Shown here piece by piece: positions 45,624 to 53,864 of a stretch of DNA of 64,000 nt (position 1 is the stretch's first letter; each line of letters opens with the position of its first letter). Under the pieces are notes generated by a model. It ran no database searches. It saw only the letters and a program-made list of their open reading frames with translations, and was not told the DNA's origin. Source of the DNA: Catonella massiliensis (GTDB lineage Bacteria; Bacillota; Clostridia; Lachnospirales; Lachnospiraceae); NCBI RefSeq assembly GCF_016651435.1, contig NZ_JAEPRJ010000001.1, positions 1,054,001 through 1,118,000 of the forward strand. Reading direction: 5' to 3'. A program made the translations under genes and the position numbers.

Positions 45624-45899
45624 ATGAGTTTAATGGATTTTTTCAAGAAGAAATCTTCGGGACAACAGGCAGTAGACAGGCTTAAGCTTGTGCTGGTATC
45701 AGACAGGGCTAACTGTTCTCCTGAAATCATGGAGCAGATTAAAAATGACATACTTAAGGTTATTTCAAAATACGTTGAAATAGATGTTGATGGACTTGAC
45801 ATTAAGATTGAACAGACAGAGTCTGATTCAAGGAACGGCTCTGTACCTGCAATCTGTGCAAACATCCCTATTAAGGAGATGATAGGGAAAAGGTCATAA
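45624..45899 (+). CDS. minE: Division topological specificity factor MinE
   Basis: A 91-residue MinE: an N-terminal helix (MSLMDFFKKKSS) and a topological specificity domain (ILKVISKYVEIDVDGLDIKIE). Presence of MinE means oscillating Min control rather than the DivIVA/MinJ-anchored type, even though DivIVA is also encoded 7 kb downstream. Confidence 0.94.
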   Translation: MSLMDFFKKKSSGQQAVDRLKLVLVSDRANCSPEIMEQIKNDILKVISKYVEIDVDGLDIKIEQTESDSRNGSVPAICANIPIKEMIGKRS

Positions 45900-45907
45900 G
45901 GATACTG

Positions 45908-47068
45908 ATGTTAAAAAATAAAAAATACGATTTTAAGGATTTTAGTTTTTCCTTACTTGCAGCAGCTTTGTTGCTTTGTCTTATCTCTGTCTATTGCCTC
46001 TTTAGGTCTGATGGAGCAGGAATGGCAAAAAGACAGCTGATTGGTGTTGTGTTGGGCTTGATTGTCGCTATAGTAGGAGCGTTGATTGACTACCATTTAA
46101 TTTGCAAATTTGCAATCATGTATTATTTAATCGGAATAATATTACTTGTACTTGTTAGATTTACGTCCTTTGGTATTGACTATGATACCGGAGCTTATAG
46201 ATGGCTTGCGATAGGTTCTGTTGTTATTCAGCCGTCTGAATTAGTTAAAATAATACTTATAATAGTGTTGGCTGTATTATTTTCAAAAGTCAAGAATAAG
46301 CTGAATAAATGGTCGATATTTGCTTTAACAGTGGTGATTATGATGCTTCCAACATCACTAATTCTCATACAGACAGATCTTTCATCCAGTATGGTATGTA
46401 TGTTTATTTTTGCTATTATGATTTTTATGGCAGGACTGAGCCTTAAAATTATTGGTATTACCCTAGCTGTATCTGTCCCTGTTTGTGCCGGACTATTCTG
46501 GTATGTTATTCAACCGGGGCAAAAGCTGCTTACCAATAAACAGCAACTTAGAATTCTTGGATTCTTAAACCCTGAAGAATATGCACTTACTGAAAGATAT
46601 CAGCAGATAAACTCTGTAAATGCTATTGCCGCTGGTAAGGTTTTGGGAAAAACTCTTGGCGGAGACACTTCGGATTTCAGACTTTTTAATAAAGTATTTG
46701 TTAATGAAAGTGACTTCGTTTTCTCGGTTCTTGCTGAAGAGCTTGGATTTTTAGGCTGCGTTTTGGTCATAGTTTTATTTGCTTTTATAGTATTTAAGTG
46801 CGTATTGATAGCTAGAAGAACAGCAGATTTTACCGGCAAGATGATAGCGATTGGTGTATCTGCGATGCTTGCGTTCCAGTCTTTTGTTAACATTGGAGTT
46901 GCTACAGCGCTTTTGCCAAATACAGGACTTCCGTTGCCGTTTCTAAGCTATGGGTTGTCGTCACTGCTAAGTAATTTCTTAGCAATAGCAATGGTATTAA
47001 ATGTTGGCCTTCAAAAGGCAAAACATGGATTGACATTTAATTCAGGAGAGAATGAAATATTATTTTAA
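45908..47068 (+). CDS. rodA: RodA/FtsW-family peptidoglycan polymerase
   Basis: A 386-residue SEDS protein with about ten membrane helices and family motifs such as DTGAYRWLAIG, QPSEL and PNTGLPLPFLSYG. Its position after minCDE and with PBP2 in the same cluster points to RodA, the glycosyltransferase of elongation, rather than FtsW. Confidence 0.93.
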   Translation: MLKNKKYDFKDFSFSLLAAALLLCLISVYCLFRSDGAGMAKRQLIGVVLGLIVAIVGALIDYHLICKFAIMYYLIGIILLVLVRFTSFGIDYDTGAYRWLAIGSVVIQPSELVKIILIIVLAVLFSKVKNKLNKWSIFALTVVIMMLPTSLILIQTDLSSSMVCMFIFAIMIFMAGLSLKIIGITLAVSVPVCAGLFWYVIQPGQKLLTNKQQLRILGFLNPEEYALTERYQQINSVNAIAAGKVLGKTLGGDTSDFRLFNKVFVNESDFVFSVLAEELGFLGCVLVIVLFAFIVFKCVLIARRTADFTGKMIAIGVSAMLAFQSFVNIGVATALLPNTGLPLPFLSYGLSSLLSNFLAIAMVLNVGLQKAKHGLTFNSGENEILF

Positions 47069-47092
47069 ATAAACACTGTAAAGGGGTGGAAT

Positions 47093-47491
47093 ATGAATAT
47101 TGGTTTAGTTGCTCATGATGCGAAAAAAAAGCTGATGCAGAATTTTTGCATTGCTTATAGAGGCATACTAGGCAAGAATACTTTATACGCAACCGGGACT
47201 ACCGGAAGGCTTATAGAAGAAGTTACCAATCTAAATGTGCACAAGTATCTTGCCGGACATTTAGGTGGTGAGCAGCAAATGGCTGCGCAGATAGACCATA
47301 ATGAGATAGATTTGGTTATATTTTTAAGAGATCCACTTTCTTCAAAGACCCACGAGCCTAATGTAAGCAACATTCTTAGGCTTTGTGATGCTAACAATAT
47401 CCCTGCTGCAACTAATCTTGCATCAGCTGAGCTTATGATAAAAGCTTTGGATAGAGGCGACCTTGACTGGAGAGAATTGTATAAGTCATGA
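47093..47491 (+). CDS. mgsA: Methylglyoxal synthase
   Basis: A 132-residue protein with the full MgsA pattern: AHDAKK near the start, ATGTTGRLI, HLGGEQQMAAQI and FLRDPLSSKTHEPNV, with the catalytic Asp in FLRDP. It converts dihydroxyacetone phosphate to methylglyoxal and phosphate, a bypass of lower glycolysis. It sits directly after rodA and overlaps the carboxypeptidase gene by 4 bases; this link with shape genes is common in Clostridia. Confidence 0.96.
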   Translation: MNIGLVAHDAKKKLMQNFCIAYRGILGKNTLYATGTTGRLIEEVTNLNVHKYLAGHLGGEQQMAAQIDHNEIDLVIFLRDPLSSKTHEPNVSNILRLCDANNIPAATNLASAELMIKALDRGDLDWRELYKS

Positions 47492-48477
47492 TTAAGTTAA
47501 AAAGTAAAATAATTCTTGCAGCCCTGTGTGGAATTATATTGACCGGCTGTGGAAACAATGCCATAGCATATTTCCCATATGGGGATGAGGGAACAGGCGG
47601 CAGAGCTTATGAAAAGGTAACCTCTGCCTCTGATATCTCTCTGATGTCAGATGGTCTCTGTGTAATCACAGACAAAAATGTTAATAAATTAACAGACAAA
47701 CCATCGTTTAATGCTAAGTCGGTTATAGTAGCTAACGAAGAAAGTCCTATTTATGCTAAGAATTGCTTTAAGAAGATGTACCCTGCCAGTCTTACAAAGA
47801 TGATGACTGCTTATGTGGTTTTTACCAAAGAAAGTGATTTGGATAGGGTAGTAAAAATAAATGGAGAAGCAATTAAAATCACTGAGCCTTATGCTAAGAG
47901 AATGAGGCTTATGGATGGAGACCAGCTTACTATAAGACAGCTCTTAAATGCTGCTCTTGTAACATCTGCCAATGATGCGGCAAAGGCTCTTGCTGTTGCT
48001 GTAAGTGGAAGTGAAGAGAAGTTTGCCGTTCTTATGAATGAAGAGGCTAAGAAAATAGGAGCTACCCATAGTAGATTTGTAAATAGTACCGGACTTCACG
48101 ACAATGCCCACTATACTACCTTGTATGACCAGTATCTCATATTCCATAAGCTTCTTGAAATCCCGGAATTTGTTAAGATAATTAATCAGGGGTCATACAC
48201 ATTAGAATATAAAAATGTCCTGGGTAACAAGGTCATAACTAAGGTCATTTCTACCAACCAGTATCTGGCAGGCTTGCTTAGAGTACCTGACGGATATACA
48301 GTTATAGGAGGGAAGACAGGTACTACAGATGAGGCAGGCTCTTGTATTTTGATGTCATTTAAGTCATCAGCCGATAAGAATTATATCGTGGGTATTCTTA
48401 AAGCATCAGATAGCCTCAACCTCTATGCGCAGCTTGGAACTGTTTTTGAAAATTTACCTCAAAATACTTCAAACTGA
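47488..48477 (+). CDS. D-alanyl-D-alanine carboxypeptidase, lipoprotein
   Basis: A 329-residue DacA/PBP5-family enzyme with active-site motifs PASLTKMM (SxxK), SAND (SxN) and GGKTGTT (KTG). The N-terminal signal ends in LTGC, a lipobox, so it should be a lipoprotein rather than tail-anchored, and it lacks the C-terminal amphipathic helix of PBP5. It trims the terminal D-Ala from pentapeptides. Signal peptidase II to process it is encoded in this window at 54977. Confidence 0.94.
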   Translation: MIKLKSKIILAALCGIILTGCGNNAIAYFPYGDEGTGGRAYEKVTSASDISLMSDGLCVITDKNVNKLTDKPSFNAKSVIVANEESPIYAKNCFKKMYPASLTKMMTAYVVFTKESDLDRVVKINGEAIKITEPYAKRMRLMDGDQLTIRQLLNAALVTSANDAAKALAVAVSGSEEKFAVLMNEEAKKIGATHSRFVNSTGLHDNAHYTTLYDQYLIFHKLLEIPEFVKIINQGSYTLEYKNVLGNKVITKVISTNQYLAGLLRVPDGYTVIGGKTGTTDEAGSCILMSFKSSADKNYIVGILKASDSLNLYAQLGTVFENLPQNTSN

Positions 48478-48506
48478 TTGAATTTTATGGTATTTTGACA
48501 TATAAT
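48478..48506 (+). promoter_or_regulatory. Promoter for the small P-loop protein
   Basis: TTGAAT, 17 bases, then a perfect TATAAT, beginning immediately after the carboxypeptidase stop codon. The gene downstream starts at 48550. Confidence 0.8.
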
Positions 48507-48549
48507 ATTAGTGCTTAATAAACTTTTTCATATAAAGGAGGGTTTTACT

Positions 48550-48969
48550 ATGGTAAATATTATTTGTGGGGAAAAGGGAAAAGGTAAGACTAAAGTAATA
48601 CTCGATAAGGCCAATGAAGCAGTGAAAACTTCAGGTGGTAATGTTGTATTTCTTGACAAGGATCTTGCTCATATGTATGAGCTCAACAATAAGATCCGTC
48701 TTATAAATGTGAAGGATTTCTTTGTAGAGAATTCTGGAGAATTTATTGGATTTGTTTGCGGAATTATCTCTCAGGACCACGATCTTGAGGCTATTTTCCT
48801 TGATAGCTTCCTTAAGATTTCATTGACAGATAAGGAAACAATGAAGCCTGTATTAGATAAGATTATTCAGGTTGCAGATAAATACAGTGTTGACATTATT
48901 CTCAGTCTTTCTGTTAAGAGTGAGGAACTTCCTGAGGAATATAAGCGTAATGTGCTGGTTTCCTTATAA
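48550..48969 (+). CDS. Small P-loop protein of unknown function
   Basis: A 139-residue protein that begins with a P-loop, GEKGKGKT (residues 7-14), followed by an alternating beta/alpha fold. AIFLDSF (about 90) could be the Walker B strand. It is too small to be a typical kinase and no family is recognised; it may be a minimal ATPase. A longer frame exists from 48511, but AAAGGAGG at 48535-48542 fixes the ATG at 48550. It has its own promoter and terminator, so it is expressed independently. Confidence 0.75.
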   Translation: MVNIICGEKGKGKTKVILDKANEAVKTSGGNVVFLDKDLAHMYELNNKIRLINVKDFFVENSGEFIGFVCGIISQDHDLEAIFLDSFLKISLTDKETMKPVLDKIIQVADKYSVDIILSLSVKSEELPEEYKRNVLVSL

Positions 48970-48987
48970 GATTATTGCTTTATTTTA

Positions 48988-49026
48988 CAGACTGTCACAT
49001 TATTTTTGGTGTGGCAGTTTGTTTGT
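48988..49026 (+). terminator. Terminator after the small P-loop gene
   Basis: A 12-bp stem (CAGACTGTCACA / TGTGGCAGTTTG, two G-U pairs) followed by TTTGTTT. It runs up to the ribosome site of the next gene. Confidence 0.7.
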
Positions 49027-49041
49027 TTGGAGGGATAGATA

Positions 49042-50442
49042 TTGGCAGAAAGAAAGATGACAAAGAGAAAGAGAAGTAATGTTGTCCGATACGGAGGGAA
49101 AAACCAATTTCATGTAGGCTTTGTTGTTTTTGGAATCATATTGATTTATATATTAGGACACACTATTTCTTATATGCTAAGAGAAAAGACTTCGATATAC
49201 AGAGTAGTAAGTGATGAAAAGACCGAGGTTATCAATACTACCGGATTAGCTTTAAGAGATGAAAATGTAGTAAAGTCCAAAGAAGCAGGATATATCAATT
49301 ATTATGTAAACGGTAACTCAAGGGTGAGAAGAAAAGAAGCAGTATTTTCCATAGATAAGACAGGAAAAATATATTCAAAGCTTACTACTGACGACCAAAG
49401 TGATGAGTCGGGGGAGAGAATTACAGGAATACTACATCAGTTCCAGATAAACAGAGATGATAATTTCCTTAGCACCTATGGTCTTAAAGAGTCTATGAAA
49501 GAGACTGTTATGACTACTTCGGGCAAAAAGATTATGGCTTCACTTAAAAAGTCTTCTGACGCAAAGGGGTCTTTTAGCGTTAGCACCGCAAGCGACAGTG
49601 GTATTGTAGTATATGGAGCCGACGGGCTTGAGAATCTTACCGAAGACAACATTACTTCTGATATATTTGAGAAGCAGAACAGCTATATACTGAAAATAGC
49701 TACTGAAAATGATGGTAAGGTCGAGGCAGGAGTTCCTGTGTACAAGCTTATTTCAGATGAAACCTGGAAGATAGTGGTTCCTGTCAATGAAACTCAGATA
49801 GAACTGCTTAAGGATAAAGGCTATGTGGATGTTAATGTTGACAACAAGGGCTTTAATGCAAAGGCAAAGGCGGATATCACTGAAATAAACGGGAGCAATT
49901 ATCTCGTTCTGACATTTTACAACTATATGGTGGACTATGCTGACAAGAGATTTGTGAATGTGTATATTGTGCTAAGAAGCGTAACCGGCCTCAAAGTGCC
50001 AAAGTCTTCAGTGGTTGAAAGACAGGTATATGAGATTCCCGAAGAATATTATATGAATGGAGGCGGCAATAGGACAGGAGGATTTACCCTGCGCAGTACC
50101 AATAAGAGTGGTGAAACAGTGACTAGTTATGTTGAGGCAGACATCTGCTACAGGGATACTAAGAAAAAAATGGTGTATGTAGATGTAAATGAGGGCTTTA
50201 AGTCCGGGGATGAACTAATGGCTGCCAACAGTCAAAATACGTATACGGTTAGCGCTACTAAGCTTATGAAGGGGGTATATAATATTAATAACGGTTATCC
50301 GCGATTCAGGCACGTAGAGCCTGATACGGACATTTTGACGGGTGACAATAGTGAATATTATCTCATCCCTATAGATAAAGGCTATAATATAAGTGAATAT
50401 GACAATATAATTCTTAATGCGGATAAGATGGATAAGGAGTAA
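49042..50442 (+). CDS. HlyD-like membrane protein of the division gene cluster
   Basis: A 466-residue protein with a basic N-terminus, one membrane helix (about residues 27-46) and a long extracellular part with lipoyl/HlyD-like beta segments (KSKEAGYINYYVNGNSRV; VEAGVPVYKLI). It resembles the HlyD-family proteins found directly upstream of ylmE in many Clostridia; function is unknown, and no transporter partner is nearby. The start is TTG after TTGGAGGGA. Confidence 0.8.
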   Translation: MAERKMTKRKRSNVVRYGGKNQFHVGFVVFGIILIYILGHTISYMLREKTSIYRVVSDEKTEVINTTGLALRDENVVKSKEAGYINYYVNGNSRVRRKEAVFSIDKTGKIYSKLTTDDQSDESGERITGILHQFQINRDDNFLSTYGLKESMKETVMTTSGKKIMASLKKSSDAKGSFSVSTASDSGIVVYGADGLENLTEDNITSDIFEKQNSYILKIATENDGKVEAGVPVYKLISDETWKIVVPVNETQIELLKDKGYVDVNVDNKGFNAKAKADITEINGSNYLVLTFYNYMVDYADKRFVNVYIVLRSVTGLKVPKSSVVERQVYEIPEEYYMNGGGNRTGGFTLRSTNKSGETVTSYVEADICYRDTKKKMVYVDVNEGFKSGDELMAANSQNTYTVSATKLMKGVYNINNGYPRFRHVEPDTDILTGDNSEYYLIPIDKGYNISEYDNIILNADKMDKE

Positions 50443-50443
50443 T

Positions 50444-51139
50444 ATGGAAATATCTGATAACCTGAGATTAGTTGAAGCAAATATTGCAGCTGCCTGCAAG
50501 CGTGCAGGAAGAAAAAGAGAAGAGGTAAAGCTTATAGCGGTTAGTAAGACTCATCCTGTAGAAGCTATAAAAGAAGCCATAAGATGTGGGATAAGGTCAT
50601 TTGGAGAAAATAAGGTTCAGGAGCTTAAAGACAAGCTGGAGAAGCTTGACGAATCTCTTGATTGGCATCTAATAGGCCATCTTCAGACCAACAAAGTAAA
50701 ATATGTGGTTGGAAAGGTCTCGCTGATACATTCTCTTGAAAGTGTTAGACTGGCAGAAGCGCTTGAAAAGGAAGCGGTCAAACGAGGAGTGATTGTGGAT
50801 GTACTTGTTGAAGTAAATATTGCAGGGGAAGATACCAAGTTCGGTGTGTTGCCTGAAAATGTGGAAGATTTTATTAGAGAAGTGGCAAAATTCGAGCATA
50901 TAAGAGTGAAAGGATTGATGACGGTAGCGCCTATTGCTGAGGAATCTGAAGAAAATCGTAAATATTTTAAAAATCTTAATAAAATAATGGTTGACTTGAA
51001 TAGCAAAAACATTCATAATGTGAGTATGAATGTCCTTTCGATGGGAATGACCGGTGACTATGAAACGGCAATTGAAGAAGGAGCTACTCTAGTTAGGGTG
51101 GGTACCGGAATATTCGGTCACAGAGACTATTCGATTTGA
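50444..51139 (+). CDS. YggS/YlmE-family PLP homeostasis protein
   Basis: A 231-residue single-domain fold-type III PLP-binding protein. The PLP lysine is in KLIAVSKTHP; other family motifs are FGENKVQEL, WHLIGHLQTNK and LSMGMTGDYETAIEEG. It helps maintain pyridoxal phosphate levels. An earlier in-frame start at 50417 is rejected because AAGGAG precedes the ATG at 50444. Confidence 0.95.
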   Translation: MEISDNLRLVEANIAAACKRAGRKREEVKLIAVSKTHPVEAIKEAIRCGIRSFGENKVQELKDKLEKLDESLDWHLIGHLQTNKVKYVVGKVSLIHSLESVRLAEALEKEAVKRGVIVDVLVEVNIAGEDTKFGVLPENVEDFIREVAKFEHIRVKGLMTVAPIAEESEENRKYFKNLNKIMVDLNSKNIHNVSMNVLSMGMTGDYETAIEEGATLVRVGTGIFGHRDYSI

Positions 51140-51161
51140 GATTAATAATAGGAGTGTGTTT

Positions 51162-51716
51162 ATGTTTAAGAAGATTAGCCATATGTTTACGTCATTCAAA
51201 GACGGCAGCGACTATGATGATGACTATGATGAGGATTATGAAGATGAGCTTGAAGAAGAGCGTTTAGAGTCTTCAAGATCAAGACAGCTTAGAAGAAACG
51301 ACTATGATGATGACTACGATGATGAGGATGAAGATGAGGAGCCTTCATTCTTTGAGAAAAAGAAGAAAACAGCTGCTCCAAAGGATAATCGCAAGGTTAT
51401 ACCTATTAAAAAGAGTGGAAGAGCAGGAACAGAGGTCTGTGTAAAGCTCCCTAAGGGGTTTGATGAGGTTGAAGACATTTGTGATAAGTTGCTTGCTGGC
51501 TCTATTGTTGCCCTCAATCTCGAAGCACTTGATACGGTAGAAGCACAGCGTATAGTGGACTTCGTTTTTGGAACGATGCACGCAATCAATGGTAAGTTCA
51601 GAGCCGTATCTAAGTATGTTTATATCATATCACCTGAGAATGTTGAGCTTTCAGTTGAAAATGAAGAAGAGCTTATAGATACTCTCTTTGCTGTACCAAA
51701 GTTAAATGGACAGTAA
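51162..51716 (+). CDS. sepF: Cell division protein SepF
   Basis: A 184-residue protein with a short N-terminal membrane-binding helix (MFKKISHMFTSF), a very acidic Asp/Tyr-rich linker (about residues 15-65), and the SepF domain (AGTEVCVKLPKGFDEVEDIC; GSIVALNLEALD; AQRIVDFVFG). SepF links FtsZ to the membrane and aligns its filaments. ATG 51162 follows TAGGAG. Confidence 0.94.
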   Translation: MFKKISHMFTSFKDGSDYDDDYDEDYEDELEEERLESSRSRQLRRNDYDDDYDDEDEDEEPSFFEKKKKTAAPKDNRKVIPIKKSGRAGTEVCVKLPKGFDEVEDICDKLLAGSIVALNLEALDTVEAQRIVDFVFGTMHAINGKFRAVSKYVYIISPENVELSVENEEELIDTLFAVPKLNGQ

Positions 51717-51717
51717 T

Positions 51718-52494
51718 ATGGATAAGGAAGAAAATTTAGTATTCAGGCATTTGCTAGACTTGGCAAAGCTGTCTTTTGCCAGAGATATAAGTGTTTTTTC
51801 AGATTTTCTTAATAACAGGGAAGTTGCAATTTTAAAAAGACAGGTGGCAGACCTTCCGTTAGGAAGGTTTTTCCTATATGGAGGCTTAGAAGACGCAGAG
51901 AGAGTCATGGTTTGTTTTCCTGCATCGTATGAGGATAGAGAAGATATTAAGTTCCCAATTGAGTGTATTGAAATACTTATAAAGAGCGTAAAGTATGAAA
52001 ATAACTCGCTTACACATAGGGATTTTCTTGGAGCCATACTTGGGCTTGGAATAGACAGGAAGCTGATAGGTGATATCTTTACCGTATCAGAAAATGGAAG
52101 TATAGTTAAAGCCTTTGTATTTTGTCAGGAGAAAATTGCTGATTTCATCGTAAGTGAACTTAGGCAGATTGGAAGATGTAATGTAAGTGCACAAAGGACA
52201 TCTGTAGACAAAGTTATGGTTTGCAGACGGATTGAAGACAAGTATGGTACTGTACCATCACTTAGACTGGACGTAATAATCGGAGAGGCTCTTAACCTTT
52301 CCAGGACTAAGGTAAAGATGTTGATTGATGGAGATAAGGTCGCTGTTAATTCGGCAGCATCATCAACGAGCCATTACCAGGTATCAGAAGGTGATGTAAT
52401 ATCCGTAAGAGGTTTTGGAAAATTTATTTTTTATGGAAGTTTAGGAAAAACAAAAAAAGACAGGCTACAGATTCATATCGGAAAATATTGTTAA
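51718..52494 (+). CDS. YlmH-like S4-domain RNA-binding protein
   Basis: A 258-residue protein with an N-terminal ylmH-type region and a C-terminal S4 RNA-binding domain (LRLDVIIGEALNLSRTKVKM; VAVNS). YlmH of Bacillus has been linked to ribosome rescue and division. ATGs at 51706 and 51718 are both in frame; neither has a strong ribosome site, and coupling to the sepF stop (TAATATG) favours 51718. Confidence 0.9.
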   Translation: MDKEENLVFRHLLDLAKLSFARDISVFSDFLNNREVAILKRQVADLPLGRFFLYGGLEDAERVMVCFPASYEDREDIKFPIECIEILIKSVKYENNSLTHRDFLGAILGLGIDRKLIGDIFTVSENGSIVKAFVFCQEKIADFIVSELRQIGRCNVSAQRTSVDKVMVCRRIEDKYGTVPSLRLDVIIGEALNLSRTKVKMLIDGDKVAVNSAASSTSHYQVSEGDVISVRGFGKFIFYGSLGKTKKDRLQIHIGKYC

Positions 52495-52510
52495 TTTGCA
52501 GGAGGGGATT

Positions 52511-53833
52511 ATGCTTTCACTAAACGAGATAAAGAACCATGAATTTAAGAAGGGTATTGGCTATACGAAAAAGAGCGTAGATGATTTCGTAAATGAAATT
52601 GTTGAGTCTTTCGAAGAGGTGAATAGAGAAAATTCTGAGCTTAAAGAGAAATTAACTACATTAAGTGAGGGAATGCAGTACTATAAGTCTATAGAAAAGA
52701 CCCTGCAGAAGTCACTTGTGCTTGCTCAAAAGACTGCTGATGAAAAGAAAGAAAAGGCGCTTAATAATGCCAAAATCATTGAAAAGGTTGCACGTTCAAG
52801 AGCAGATTCGATAATTACCAAAGCCAAGAATGATTTGGATGCTATTTACAGACAGACAGATGAGCTAAACAGAAGATTTGAACTCTATAAGTCTTATGTA
52901 AAGAACCTTATTACCACTCAGTTAGACCTCATTAATAGTGACACTTACAAGATATCCGTTAATGATTTGGATGGTTATTTAAAGCTTAAGGATGAACTTG
53001 AAGATGCACGAAATGCAATACCGGAGGATGAGGATAATACATCCGAGGTAGATGAGAATATTGCGGATTTTTTATCTGACAAAGAAACTGCAGATGATGA
53101 AGAAGCTGTAGAAAAAGATGAATTTGAAGCAGTAATGGAGAAAAGCAAAGAGGAAGATGTAGATCATGTTCCTGAATTGAAACATAAAACTGCCACAAAA
53201 CCTGTCCAGGAAGCAAAGCCTGCTTCTGCGGGAACGCCTGTACAGGGAGTAAAACCGATGACTTCTGCTAAACCAATGCAGGAAGCAAAAAAAGCAAGTG
53301 ATGTAAAGCCTGTACAGGAAAATACTGCAGCGAAAGCCGTAACTACTCAGGAAATTAAGCCTGTTAAAGTTCCAAAAATAACGCCTTCTGCAAAACCTGT
53401 ACAGGGAGTTCATCCTGCCTCAGAATCAGCTCCTGTTAGTGATGCAAGACATTTTGCAGAGACTCGTACTATTAGGGGAGTAAGAACAGAGAATGACAAG
53501 CACTTACATGAGTCAAAGCCTGTTACTGATGTAAGCCCTGCCTCTGAGCTAAAAGCTGCAGCAGAAGAAGTACATCCACACGAGTCAGTTCCTACTGCTG
53601 TAGAGATGCTTTCATCTGCAGCAAAGAGCCAGTCTGCAGGCAACTTACGCGCAGGAGAGATGAATGCACAGGAGAGAAGAGTGCTTCTTGCAAAAAAGAT
53701 TGCTGCAGAAGAAAAGACAAGACAGGAAATTGATAGGATGCAGAATCTAAGAGAGCAATCGACTTCTGTAAATGACAATCTTATTAACAGAATACCTCGT
53801 GATATCTTAGGCACGGATGATGAAATTTTATAA
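52511..53833 (+). CDS. divIVA: DivIVA-family polar/division protein with extended repeat tail
   Basis: A 440-residue protein. The N-terminal 60 residues match DivIVA (SLNEIKNHEFKKGI, then YTKKSVDDFVNEIVESFEEV), followed by coiled coil to about residue 160. The remaining 280 residues are low-complexity and lack the usual compact C-terminus: an acidic stretch, then Pro/Ala/Lys/Val-rich segments of the KPVQExKPAS kind repeated several times. DivIVA marks curved membrane and recruits partners. ATG 52511 follows GCAGGAGGGG. Confidence 0.9.
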   Translation: MLSLNEIKNHEFKKGIGYTKKSVDDFVNEIVESFEEVNRENSELKEKLTTLSEGMQYYKSIEKTLQKSLVLAQKTADEKKEKALNNAKIIEKVARSRADSIITKAKNDLDAIYRQTDELNRRFELYKSYVKNLITTQLDLINSDTYKISVNDLDGYLKLKDELEDARNAIPEDEDNTSEVDENIADFLSDKETADDEEAVEKDEFEAVMEKSKEEDVDHVPELKHKTATKPVQEAKPASAGTPVQGVKPMTSAKPMQEAKKASDVKPVQENTAAKAVTTQEIKPVKVPKITPSAKPVQGVHPASESAPVSDARHFAETRTIRGVRTENDKHLHESKPVTDVSPASELKAAAEEVHPHESVPTAVEMLSSAAKSQSAGNLRAGEMNAQERRVLLAKKIAAEEKTRQEIDRMQNLREQSTSVNDNLINRIPRDILGTDDEIL

Positions 53834-53864
53834 TGATAACAGGCTTTAAATTGCAAAGGGAAAT

